Program-made: the position numbers and the translations under genes | Shown here: positions 13,201-24,800 of the stretch, piece after piece | Layout: every line of letters begins with the position of its first letter | Position numbering within the stretch: position 1 is the stretch's first letter | Notes under the pieces: model-generated | Seen by the model: the letters and a program-made list of their open reading frames with translations, nothing else | Databases searched by the model: none | What the model was told of the DNA's origin: nothing | From: Gorsachius magnificus | Taxonomy: Eukaryota; Chordata; Aves; Pelecaniformes; Ardeidae | DNA: 64,000 bases | Assembly (NCBI GenBank): GCA_034008185.1 | Contig: CM067109.1 | Span: forward strand, 39,154,885 to 39,218,884 | Direction: 5' to 3'

Positions 13201-15104
13201 TCTTCTTCCCATCCTCTTCCTTCTCCTACTGAATGCGCGTTCATAGCCCAAATTGAAAACTTACATTGTATTCTACACTACTGTTACATGCAACAAGCAA
13301 TTATCTATTATATGAGCTGGTATCATAGGATTATCTACCTATATTTAATTTTGGTGGGGCAACACAAGTACAGGAAATGTATATTCATTGAAGAGCATGG
13401 GTGCAGCTCACCTGTACTATGAAGTGCCTCTCACCTATAAAGTTTTACATAAACCATAATCTTTAGTTAATTGAGAAAATAAACAATTATTTTCTTTCTA
13501 TTGTTTTCTGTGTCTTTACGTTAAGAAAATTCTGGATACAGCTGCACTTAAGGGGAAAATTAAATAACAACAAGGATTCCAAGTCTGTGAGTGTGCATCT
13601 TCCTTATTCGCTGTATAATGATGAAGTAGTAGAAAGGTGAAAAGTCTTCCTTTTGTCTTTTTCGATTTCCAATATTGCTGTGAGGATATCAATAAAAAAT
13701 CACTACAAATGTATAATGACTCCTTCACAATTAAACCAGAGATATAAGAAAAGTTTACACTGTTTTATCTTCTTATCCAACATGGAATTAACTCAGATCC
13801 CCCCCAAGTAAAATATTGTACTGTTTTCAACATAACAGACTAAGTAAATCCCCATACTGCCTGTTCTGCAATCCTTTCAAATGCAAGTAGCAAGTGTAGA
13901 GTGATTACAGCATCAAACATAACTGCTGTTGTAAACTACTCTTCATTATAATTTGAGAGGAGTTTTTTTTGAAAACTGCTTCAAGCTCTATAAACCCTAG
14001 GCATCATGTTAAATGTGAACTTATCACCTCCCTGCATTAGAAATTCTTAAACTTTTCAGAGCATAGTTTGTGTCTTGTGAAATCTTTTCATATGTAATTC
14101 CATCCCCAGAATCCCAGCCATGTTTTTTATGTTCCATTTGAAATACTTGATTCCATTAAAATTGTGGTACATCAATAGCAAGAGTTAAAACAGAAAAGTG
14201 GACTTTAAAACATTTTCTTGTTTATGTTCCTTTTATAATGTTGTTTAATTTCTTTTTTTTCAAAGCAGACATTTATGGGTTATATTCCAGCCCAGTCACT
14301 AGAAGTTTGAACATTAATTTTTCAAGGGTAGAGGTAAAACAGCACTAGAAATGTCTGAAATCTAATCTTATTAGAATAAATAGAGCCAATGTAATACTTT
14401 AAAGAAAAACTAATTCATGAATCAGTTCAAGAAGACATATGATAATTTAGTTTGCAGTCAGAAGCAATTTGTATCGGCTTGTAAGACTTTTAATACAATA
14501 GAATTTTAATGGGCTATCTAAATGCTTGTGAATCCTACAAGCTATTATCTGTCATCTGTGGCCATTCTGCTTAAAAAGACGGTATTTATTAGTACAGCAG
14601 AAATAATTCTTTTTTTTTAATATCACAATAGATATACCCAAAACCAGTTCAAAGGTTTTCACTGCTATGAATGGGTGCAAAAAACAGCTACATGCATTAT
14701 TAATGCATGGGCAATTATTTTAAGTCTGCACAGAATCAGTGGCTCCTGGCTCTGAGCACCCACTAGTGAGGCACTGCAGCCTGGGGCTCTGCACTGCAGC
14801 AAGCTGACACTAACGCTCAACAGAGTGCCAGGAATCATTCAGCACAGGGACAAGATACCAATTTGGTCCTGAGAAAAATGATCTGATTCACTGTACTTTG
14901 GGAACATTTCAATACCTGCTTCCCACTGTCTCATAGGAACAAGACACTACAGATCATCTGTTCCTACCTAAAGTTGATAATCAGCCGGTACTACAAAGCA
15001 GCATTGGTTGTACTTTTCCTATGTGCTAGCCAGGATCAGTTACAGGGATGAGTAATCAATAATCATGATGCATGAGCAAATTACTTCCTGCCTCTGCTCA
15101 GCAT
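10263..15104. other. Long AT-rich non-coding stretch
   Basis: No repeat family or gene is recognised. It holds scattered poly(A)/poly(T) tracts and a 19-bp inverted repeat at 14691-14709. The segment 14730-15100 is somewhat richer in GC and leads into the CR1. Confidence 0.55.
14691..14709. repeat. Short perfect inverted repeat
   Basis: CATGCATTA, one T, then TAATGCATG: two 9-base arms around a single base. The arms contain ATGCAT and TAAT cores of the kind bound by POU/homeodomain proteins, but a site this short can arise by chance. Confidence 0.8.
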
Positions 15105-16369
15105 GAACATTCAGGATTTTCAGGCATCAAACATACACTCCTTGAGTGCCATCACACAGCACACCCAGGACAACCAGAAGATCAGGCCCAGTCAGCCCAG
15201 GTTTATGAAAGGCAGATCCTGCTTGACTAACTTGATTTCCTTCTATGACAGGGTGACCCGCCTAGTGCACGAGGGAAAGGCTGTGGATGTTGTCTACCTG
15301 GACTTTAGTAAAGCCTTTGACATTGTTTCCCACAGCATTGTGCTTGAGAAACTGGCTGCCCATGGCCTGGACAAGCATACTCTTTGCTGGGTGAAAAAAC
15401 TGGCTGGATGGCCGAGACCAAAGGGTTTTGGTGAATGGAGTTAAATTCAGTTGGAGGCCAGTCACAAGCAGTGTTCCCCAGGGCTCAGTTCTGGGCACCG
15501 TTCTGTTTAACATCCTTATCAACAACCTGGATGAGGGAATCAAGTGTACCCTCAGCAAGTTTGCAGATGACACTAAGCTGGGTGGAAGTGTTGATCTGCT
15601 TGAGGGTAGGAAGGCTCTACAGAGAGACCTGAACAGGCTGGATTGATGGGCCAAGGTCAATTGTATGAGGTTCAACAAGGCCAAGTGCTGGGTCCTGCAC
15701 TTGGGTCACAACAAACCCGTGCAACGCTACAGCCTTGGGGATGAGTGCCCGGAAAGCTGCGTGGCAGAGAGGGATCTGGGGGTGCTGGTTGACAGTTGGC
15801 TGTATATGAGCCAGCAGAGTGCCCAGGTGGCCAAGACGACCAACAGCATCCTGTCTTGTATCAGGAATAGCGTGGCCAGCAGGAGCAGGGAAGTGATTGT
15901 GCCCCTGTACTCAGCATTGGTGAGGCCGCACCTTGAATATTGTATTCAGTTTTGGGCCACGCAGTTCAAGAAGGACGTTGAGGCACTGGAGTGTGTCCGG
16001 AGAAAAGCAAGGCAGCTGGTGAGGGGTCTGGAGCACAAGTCTTATGAGGAGGGGCTGATGGACCTGGGGTTGTTTAGCCTGGAGGAAAGGAGGCTGAGGG
16101 GAGACCTTATTGCTCCCTACAATAACCTGACAGGAGGTTGCAGCGATGTGGGTGTTGGTCTCTTCTCCCAAGTAAGAAGCCATAGAGGAAACGAGAGGAA
16201 GTCTCCTTCAAGTTGCACTAGGGGAGGTTTATATTACATATTAGGAAAAATTTCTTCACTGAAAGGGTTATTGGGCACTGGAATGGGCTGCCCATGGGGA
16301 GTGGCCAAGTCCCCATCCCTGGAGGTATTTAAAATACGGGTAGACAGGATGCTTAGAGACATGGTTTAA
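15103..16369 (+). pseudogene. CR1 ORF2 reverse-transcriptase remnant
   Basis: The first segment (15103-15444) carries VVYLDFSKAFD, the reverse-transcriptase motif with a catalytic aspartate. A shift to another frame follows near 15428. The second segment (15428-15646) has the SVPQGSVLG motif at residues 16-23 and the FADD active-site box at residues 45-48 (15560-15571). A TGA stop at 15644 is followed in the same frame by 234 codons (15665-16369) with the conserved C-terminal CR1 region, ending MLRDMV. The N-terminal endonuclease and first part of the reverse transcriptase are absent. With one frameshift and one stop it is dead, but less decayed than other copies here. Confidence 0.93.
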
Positions 16370-16434
16370 TAGTGGACAGGTGCAGTTGGTCTTGACCTTA
16401 AAGGTCTTTTCCAGCCAAATGATTCTATGATTCT
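15105..16434 (+). mobile_element. CR1 LINE, longest copy in the window
   Basis: This is a 5'-truncated CR1 of about 1.3 kb covering the reverse-transcriptase half of ORF2, the C-terminal domain and the 3' UTR. It ends in GATTCTATGATTCT. It is the source of the three frames described as the ORF2 pseudogene. The left end is approximate, because the first 50 bases match my expectation of CR1 only weakly. Its 3' end is the same subfamily as 1-293. Confidence 0.95.
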
Positions 16435-19400
16435 CCTGGTGATAAGCAAAATTTACTCATCCAAACCAAATAATACATATTTGAATTTTCCACCCCCACT
16501 TTCTTTCTTGTTCTGATGAAATTGAGAAGGAGGCTTGTTCACAATGGAGTTGTATCTTTGGGGTGTTCCTGTAAGGATATTACACAGGACCTTCAACTAC
16601 CTCCACTAGGTATAGTGAGACATGTCCACTAAAATGCAAAGGGCTACAGAAGAGTGCCAGATTTGAGGCCTCCAGATGAATGCCACTAAGGCAATGCTTC
16701 ACAACATGCATGGAGCTGGAGTTAGGAGATAAGAAGGAGGATGGAGAAAATACAGCAAAGATGCTGGCAGATGAAAGAGGAGAATAAGAATGGTGTCTTC
16801 ACCTGAGTTGGGAAGTAGAGACTTACAGTGGGAAGTAGAGGCTTAGGTGGAGTCACTCCCAAATTTTTTCACTATGGTCTGACTTACAGAGTTAGATTTG
16901 CAAAGTGGTACTTGATTGGCTCTTTGCCTGAACACCTTTTAAGTGCAAACTTCACAGTCTGTTGTGGGCACCAGCTTGTTGAGATCAAAGAAGGGTAAAA
17001 CTATGATCCACACTCAGCCCAGTTTAGGGAGCGGAAATGTGACCCAGTGTATCCTATGAGATATCTGAGCATTAAAGATATTAAATAGGGGGTTGGGGAG
17101 ATACATATTAGTTTATGCCAGAAAATATTTTTATCTTATTCATATCATGAATAATTTACTTGTTATGACTCAAAGGCACTATTTTAAAATCTCTGCCAAT
17201 TTATGAGCTTAGTTTTAGACTCAGATTTGTTGTGTATGAACATTGATTTTGTAGGTTTAAGAGCCACGGGAAAAGGAGCTATGTTTGAATGAGTGAGCTC
17301 TTCATTCTTCAGTGGAGATTGTAGTGTCTCCCACCAGAGACCCAGGTTAGAACCGGTACAGACATATGAATGTATGCATATTCCATAAAAAATATATTTG
17401 CTTCCTAGCAATTAACTCATCCCATATTTTCACCAGTGTCTAGGTAAACCAGAATTATTACATATGGCGTTACGTAAGTGTAAAGGCTTCTAGGCAGTTT
17501 TAAACTAAAGGATTTGCATTCTCTACCAGGAGGAATACTTTAGCAACTGTGAAGTAATTTGTCATCATACGTGTTATGGAGAAAGTTTAACTCTTTGGAG
17601 ATTATAACAATGTAATTGTTAAATTCAGAGACACTTTTGAAGGAGAAGAATGACAGACACAGAAGAAACTAGAAAGATGTATAACATTTTTTCACAGGGG
17701 TTGAAAGAAAAAATTGCAGTTTATAGAAAATGTGCTTGCTTATAGCAAATATGACAAAACATATCTAAATAAAGATGAAGGCTGCCTCTGCAAAGTGACA
17801 GTATCACATACTTAAAATAGTAAGTTACACAGTCCATGTTTTCAACAATAATATAAGGTACATTTAACGAGTATAATTTTTCTAACATTCAGGATATTTA
17901 ATTGCTTTCTTTTATGGTTCATTAATGAAATGGAAAATGTTCAGACTACAAAGAACATATTTTTACAAAACAGCTAAAAGAGTGAAAAAGACACCAACTG
18001 TGGGGCATATGCACAGTATGATTTCCTAGAAGAATATGTTACACAACTTTTGCATGGTAAAGCTCCATTCCTGAAAAATTAAACATAATTAATACCATGA
18101 TTTTGCACTTTCCTTAGTGGATCAAAGTGCTGGTAGATTTTCAAATAACATCTTTTTATCAGTGTTAGAAAACCCTTGTGTCTTATGGGTCTTATTTTCC
18201 TAGTGTGACTTCATTGATTTCCCATTACCGAACTTCAGAATGACTTAAATAATTATTCTTAGAACAGTTAGATCATCTGGGTTTTTGTTTTCAATCCCAT
18301 ACACTCTTTTTTTGAATTTATTCTGAAATAAGTCTACCTTTGATAACCCTGGAAACTCCTTTCAGAATTAATTTGTGGGAACAAAGTAACAAATCCTGTT
18401 TTCTCAAAAGATTTTCTATACATCCCAAACCAGTCTGAAAGAAAGTCCGAATATTAATAAAGTCAAATATAGTTTTGGGGTTTTTTCCCTTGGAAGCTGC
18501 TTTGGTTTTGGTTTTGGTTTTGGTTTTGGTTTTTTTGTAGGAGTGGTACATATGATCATTTTTATTTGGAAGGAAACTTTCCAACAATGTGCAGGCTACG
18601 TTTTGGTTTTGTTATACAGTTAATCAGATAAAAGCACTAAATTGAGAGGTTACAAAGCAATCCTAAGTGTCATTGTGTACTATAAAAAGAGTAATGTTCT
18701 TAATGCATGAAGAATAAGAAGTTCATACGTTATATACTCAGTTAATTGCACAAAAGTCAGATGAGACAGATACTCCATAGAATATTTTCAGTAATATTAA
18801 ATCAAATATTTCAGATCAATAACTCCTATCACTTCACAGAATGAACTGTGGTCTGCCATGACTTTACAATCAGTCTTTTGACTGAAAACAAACCCGGTCT
18901 TCTAATGCTATTGATGTGGTTATGCAGAGAGGTGTTTTAATGAGCTATTGGACCATGGCCTGGGAACCAGCACTCTGTGTAGTTCTGTAAATGTAAGTAA
19001 TTATGCTAGCAATAGGGAACTTAAAGTATGTAAAAGAAAATAAATCGTTTACTTACTTTTAGTGTACATGAGCTATGAAAGTGGAAGTACCAAGCTGGCA
19101 TTTTTTTGTTGTATCTTGAGCCTCATTTCACCCATATCCTTCTCTACAAAGCCTAAAATTTTCATTAAGATGGAATCTGAGCTTTTTGATTATTCAGTAA
19201 CTGACTTGGTGGCTAAAATGTGTTGCTCATGAAACACAGGTAAATTGCACCATTTGTAAATATATAGGTATTTGTGTCAAGTGAATTGATTTAATCAGAA
19301 ATTCGAAGTCTGTGGAACCTGAGATTGTTTACTAAAATAATTTCAAATTCAAGATAATTACACTAAATCAAACACTGTGGATTAAATCTGCTATTTCTAG

Positions 19401-20804
19401 GGTGCTGCCCCAACACTAGGGACCTAGACTGTGTGTCTGAGTCTGTGGTGAGTCATGGGCTGGCGCCTAAAATTTATGACATCTCAGCACTATCCTGAGG
19501 AGGCACTGATCCTGCTCTTTCAGGCAATGGTTCAGTAAAACTGACATTCCTACCAATTCCATGTTGCTGTGAGCTGTCAGATTGTAAATGCCTGCAAAAA
19601 CCTTAAAGCTACTCATTCCTCTTTGTTTTGCCCAAACTGGCAGACAGAGAAACTCTTGTTCCAAGCATGTTCTTTTATAAACCTTGAGATGGGATGAGGT
19701 GTTTTTTCACTTAATTTTAATAAACTAGTAAGCCCATCTGCAATTCCTTCTGAACTGCTATTGGGTGATGAAGGCAAACAGCAGATAATATCTTTATTTC
19801 TGCATTCAAAATGCAGTGAGATACTCATTCAGTCACCTGTGGGATGTTATATGATTGTCTTGGAGGTTTTATTCATCATAAACTGAATACACTTAGGGAA
19901 CAGCTCAGTTTATTGTTGATTAATTAATCTGTTGCTTATATATACTGCACCTTTTTTGACCCATGAATCCTTTCTCCTTAGAAGAACAATTTATGCTCAG
20001 TAAGGGGAAAGAAGCAAATTATTTTTAGGTATACTGCTTGCTTGTGAAATGAAATTTATTTTTCTTTTAGCTTTAGTCTCCTTTTTATCCCAATGCAGTG
20101 CATTTCCTTTTTTGTGTGAAAAAAATATTTATTTTATGATTTTACCTAACTAACTTTTTCACATATCTGGAAAGGGAAATTCTCAATGTAACACACCTTC
20201 CTGGATGAGTTCCAAGAAGTTGCTATATATTCTCTGAATTGCTCTAATTTTTAAGACTCATGTCTTAAATTGCTGATTGAATCATCTCAGACACCCACAG
20301 TTCTTAAAGCACTGAAAGAGTTCTCAGTCATCATAAAGTTCAGATCCCTGAAATAAACCATCTGATTCATAACCACTGCAGTGTGAACTGTGTCATTTTT
20401 CAGAATGTAACACTTTCTTTTAGCTTCAACCTTATGTCTTACTTTACATTTATTTGACTTTTAGTATTAAGCAAACAGATAATGTTTTTACAGATTGTAT
20501 TTGTTAAAAATACCTTTTAAAAAAAATGGAAAGAGAATTCTAGAGGTGTCACTGGAACACTTAAAATGCCTCTTTTTGTAAACTGCTGTTTACAGAACAT
20601 ATTTATATTTTATTAATACTAGAAGATTAATAAAATATGTTAGCTCTTAATGCTACATGAACGAAACACGTGGTCAATATTTTCCAAAAGATTTATTTAC
20701 TACTTTTGCTTTCTTTTGATGTTTTCAAAATTTGCATATCACTTTTCTTCTCTGTAGACCACTTGTTGGCTTTGTATAATTGAAAAATAAAATTTTCATT
20801 TCCA
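16435..20804. other. Long AT-rich non-coding stretch
   Basis: Apart from a TTTTGG simple repeat at 18501-18537 I see no repeat family, exon or RNA. Short frames here have no recognisable homology. Confidence 0.55.
18501..18537. repeat. (TTTTGG)n simple repeat
   Basis: About five TTTTGG units followed by a T tract. It is low-complexity sequence. A nearby frame on the minus strand reads a KTKT run through it and is not a gene. Confidence 0.93.
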
Positions 20805-21815
20805 CTGAGAACAGTCTGGCTCTTTCATCTCATTCCCTCGCATTGGGTATTTATATACATGGGTAAGTTCCTCCTGAGCCTTCTCTTCCCCAGGCTGAAC
20901 AGCCCCAGCTCTCTCAGCCTCTGTCTATATGCAAGACTATCCAGTCCCTTAATCATCTTTGTGTCTCTGGCATGGACTTGCTCCAGTAAGTCTGTAACTG
21001 TCTTACACTGGGGAACCCAGAACCGGAGCCAGGACTGCACGTTTGGTGTCACCAGTGCAGAGCAGAAGGGAAGGATCACCTTTCTCAACATGCTTGCAGT
21101 GCTCTTACTAAGGCAGCCCAGATGGCTGATAGTCTTCTTTGCCACATGGGCACATTGCTGGCACATAGTCACCTTGGTGTCCACCAGGACACCCAAGTCC
21201 CTCTCTGTAAAGCCACTTTCCAGCCATTTGGCTCCCAGTGTGTACTGGTGCTTGGGGCTATTTCTCCACAGATGCAGGACTTTACATTTGTCTTTGTTGA
21301 ATTTCATGTCATTCCTCTCTATCCAGTTCTCCAGACTGTCCAGATCCCTCTGAATAGCAGCACATCCATCTGGTGTACCCTCCACTCCTACCAGTTGTGT
21401 CTCATCTGCAAATTTGCTGAGCCCATTGTCCAGGTCATTGGACAATGATGAGATTAAACACTGGCTCCATATTGACGCTGGGGTAAACCATTAGTGACTT
21501 GTCTCTAACTAGACTTTGTACCTCTGATCATAACCCTCTTGAGCCCAGCTGTTCAGCCAGTTTTCAAGCCACCTTTCTGTTCACTTACCTAGCCTGTACT
21601 TTGTCAGCTTGTTTATGAGGATGCTGTGTGAAATGCCTTGCTAAAGTCAAGATAAACAACTTCCTCTGCAATCCCCTCATCCACCAAGCCAGTAACCTAA
21701 TAGTAAAAGGCTGTTGTTGGCTAAGCATGATTTCCCCATTGCAAATCCACGCTGGCTACCCCCAACCACTTTCTTGTCATTCCCATGTTTGGAAATGGTT
21801 TCCAGGATTAGTGGT
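20805..21815 (-). mobile_element. CR1 LINE, lacking the terminal tail
   Basis: This is a minus-strand CR1 of about 1 kb. From right to left it covers the middle of the reverse transcriptase (AAGTCAAGATAAACAAC, the block for a KALDF-like segment, at about 21647), the thumb region and the C-terminal domain. The typical CR1 3' UTR and ATTCTATG tail are not seen to its left, so the 3' end is either deleted or of a diverged subfamily. The reading frame is described separately. Confidence 0.9.
20825..21445 (-). pseudogene. CR1 ORF2 C-terminal remnant
   Basis: A 206-codon open frame begins at an internal methionine. Residues 10-17 read SKFADETQ: the reverse-transcriptase FADD box has become FADE, a change at a catalytic aspartate (21401-21412). 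The rest resembles the CR1 region after the active site, including NDMKFNKDKCKVLHL and ERDLGVLVD. Upstream CR1 sequence continues to about 21815 in broken frames. The truncation and lost aspartate make it non-functional. Confidence 0.9.
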
Positions 21816-24800
21816 TCCATCAACTGTTGCTATTATAAATGCAAAGGAAACTCACGCTACATCTCATGAAATTAGTGATGAACAAGCAAGTGAGTTTTCA
21901 GCAAGGTAATGTTGCCATTCTGTGACACTGCTACCAGCATATAACTTCAAAAACCTGTTACTGCTGTAAATAAAAATGGTAAAAAAATTTGTAAGTAGGC
22001 ACCATATCCAGCTTGAAAAGTGAACTGAAACACAATACAAGGAAACAAAGGTGAAATCAATCTTTAATACATTGGCTTGTATGGATATCTTGGAAGTCCT
22101 GATCTCCTCCATGACACTTACTTATGTGCAGGTTAATAACTGAATCAAAACACATTTAATAGATTCATGCATTTTTTAAAGTCTGATCATCCTGTCACCA
22201 CCATATACAATTTCATTTCACCACATTACTTCCATAAGGAGCTCAATAATCAGCATTTGTTAAAACAGTAATTTCCTGTTTGCCACAGATTTAGTTGCTC
22301 ATGAAGACTGTGCTGATAACTACACAACCGGTTTGGTGCTTAGCAAAGTATCTGACAAAAGAATAGCGTTGGTCTACCTTAACTGCACAGTTAGTGTGAT
22401 TAGCTTAAAATGATGGAAATTTTACCAGACCCTTAGGATAAATATACCTGAAGATTAATTTAGAATTATTCAGTAATTCATACATGTCCCTCCACTACCA
22501 ACCTCTGCTTCTTTTCTCAAAAATAAATACACAGTTTTAAGCATTGTATTTTGCATGTGACAGAATAGCCTGTATATTCTTCCTTCAGCACAGATGGTAG
22601 AACTGAAATAAAAAGATTAATTCTTATTAAGGCGTGGTTGGATTTTATTCTCACGAAAGTTGTCTGTGTGAATATGAATTATTTTGATAAGAACAGTCAA
22701 GTGCAAGAGCAGCCTTCACTGAGCTGACATGTGTTGTCAATACAATAATTTAAATGAATAAATTTGACTAAATTGATCCAAAAAGTAATGACAGTAACAT
22801 TAATGTTTTTATGGGTCAAAAAATCATAATATACAGTAGCTTTAATGAAAAATTAAAGAACTGAACAATGTAATGGATGTGCCAATGGTTTGACCAAGAA
22901 AAAGTCTGCATAACCTTTAAAAGTCTTTTAAAAGCTCAGAGTAAAAGAAAAAGGAAAATTAAATTTTCTAAAATTAATATTTTTCTTTGTATTTTTTCCT
23001 ACAGCTAACTAATTAACCAAGAAGTTATATTGTTATCATAGATGTGGAACCTGCAAAGCAATGATCAGAGCATATTTACACTGTTAGAGCGTTGTCTTAC
23101 CGACTCCAGCTTCAGTGAATGTTGAGGCTCAGGTAGATTGGAATAGATCATACAGCAAGAAGAATAAGCCCTATTTTTTGAAAAGGGGTGATAAAAATAT
23201 CCTGAGCAATAGAAATAATGAACTGACTAATACTTTTTTTAAAATAGGTTTTGTCTTTTCAACCTGGCTGCCAGGAGGCAAACCACTACACACCCAGTTT
23301 TTATTTTGTATTGGTTTGGTTTTTTTAACAATCAATGAAGACTGTGAGACAGTACAGCTCAGCACTAGAAAGTAACCGTTCAGAGTCTGAATTCCAGAAA
23401 TATGAACAGAAATACTCTGCACAAATTAAATCTCATAATAATCATGAATATTTTTCAGAGTATGGCACAATTTAACTGCTAATTTTCTGAGGAAAATAGT
23501 GAACTTGAAGTTATGATGGCCTTTTAGGCTTTTTTCTCCAGCACCTTTTTAATTAGCAATTATTTTAATAAAATAAATAAAATGTGAGATAAAACAGAAA
23601 ATACAGAGAAAAATAAAACTGAAGTCAAATAATTTCAGGATAGGTTGAAATCTAAAATTTTGGGGTTTTACTATAAAACAGATTATGTTTAAATTTGAAA
23701 GGTACTGAACCAAAGTGCCTGCTGAAGCTGCTGTAAGGATGCCTTAACATTAAATTCAGTCAGGGTTTGAACCAGGCTCTTTCCATTTTACCTACAAGAA
23801 ACACAATGAAACATAGAAAGTACAAAGTAGCTATGGTGAAGTAAAACTAATAGGAGCCTGATTGTATAATAGAAATAGAATTGAAACTAGGTAAAGTGAC
23901 ATGGAAAAAGCAATATCCTACACCTCATTTCTTGTGCAAAGTGCTCCATTCCTCTGTGAGGAGTAGTTGGGGTTGTTTTGTTTCTTTTAATGTCAGTGAT
24001 ATGCTTTTGCTGCCCTCATGAAAAATCTGCTTGACACTTGCCTAATGACAAGTCTATAAAACGATATCACAGTTTGCACTTGCCTAGAGGTAGCTGACCT
24101 AAAATAGGTGGGCTTACTCCTCTGGGTTTGCTCAAGATTCTCATGAGACCTAGTGCTACTCACTTTGCATAAATCCAGTGCACACAGCAAAACCATGTAT
24201 GTTTCAGGCTTTCATAGCTTCTCTATTTGCCAGGCCTGCATACATAAAAATGTTTTTGCTACAAGAGCACCTGGGAAATTTTCTCACATTACTAACAGCT
24301 GACTAAACCAAGCAATCCATATAATGTTTACTCCCCATTTGCTTTGGACTAGAAGATGGCATTAAACTTCACAGCAGGGAATGTATTTTTCATGTATTCT
24401 CAATTACTTCAGCCATTGCCACCTTGGTTATGCACATCATGTGTAAAGGAAAAAGTAATTTTCATTAAAGTGAAAGAAAGAGATAGGAATAAAGGATGGC
24501 TGTCAGATATGGTTATAATTTCCTCTCCTAGTTCAAAAACCAGACAACTAAAAGCTCTGGTCCTACTGACCGATACAGTAATTAGGATTACATCTGGAAA
24601 TATGGAGTTTTTAGTGTTACTATTATCTTAAAATAGTCAACACTAAAATACATTAAAAAGAAAATACAATAAAATTTCATGTTTTGCAGAAGCTGGAATG
24701 TTTGTAGTAAAGTGATCTAATACAAAAGAGAGAATGAAATGTCACAGCTGAGATGACTAAATGATGCTTGAATGACTGGATTAGATGCAAATCCACACCA

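Noticed and set aside
15262..15684. 140-codon minus-strand frame
   Set aside because: It is antisense to the CR1 reverse-transcriptase region and is explained by that coding sequence on the plus strand.
18318..18587. Minus-strand frame with KTKTKT repeats
   Set aside because: It reads through the TTTTGG simple repeat and has no other protein-like feature.
20859..21448. 164- and 108-codon plus-strand frames
   Set aside because: They are antisense shadows of the CR1 ORF2 remnant on the minus strand.
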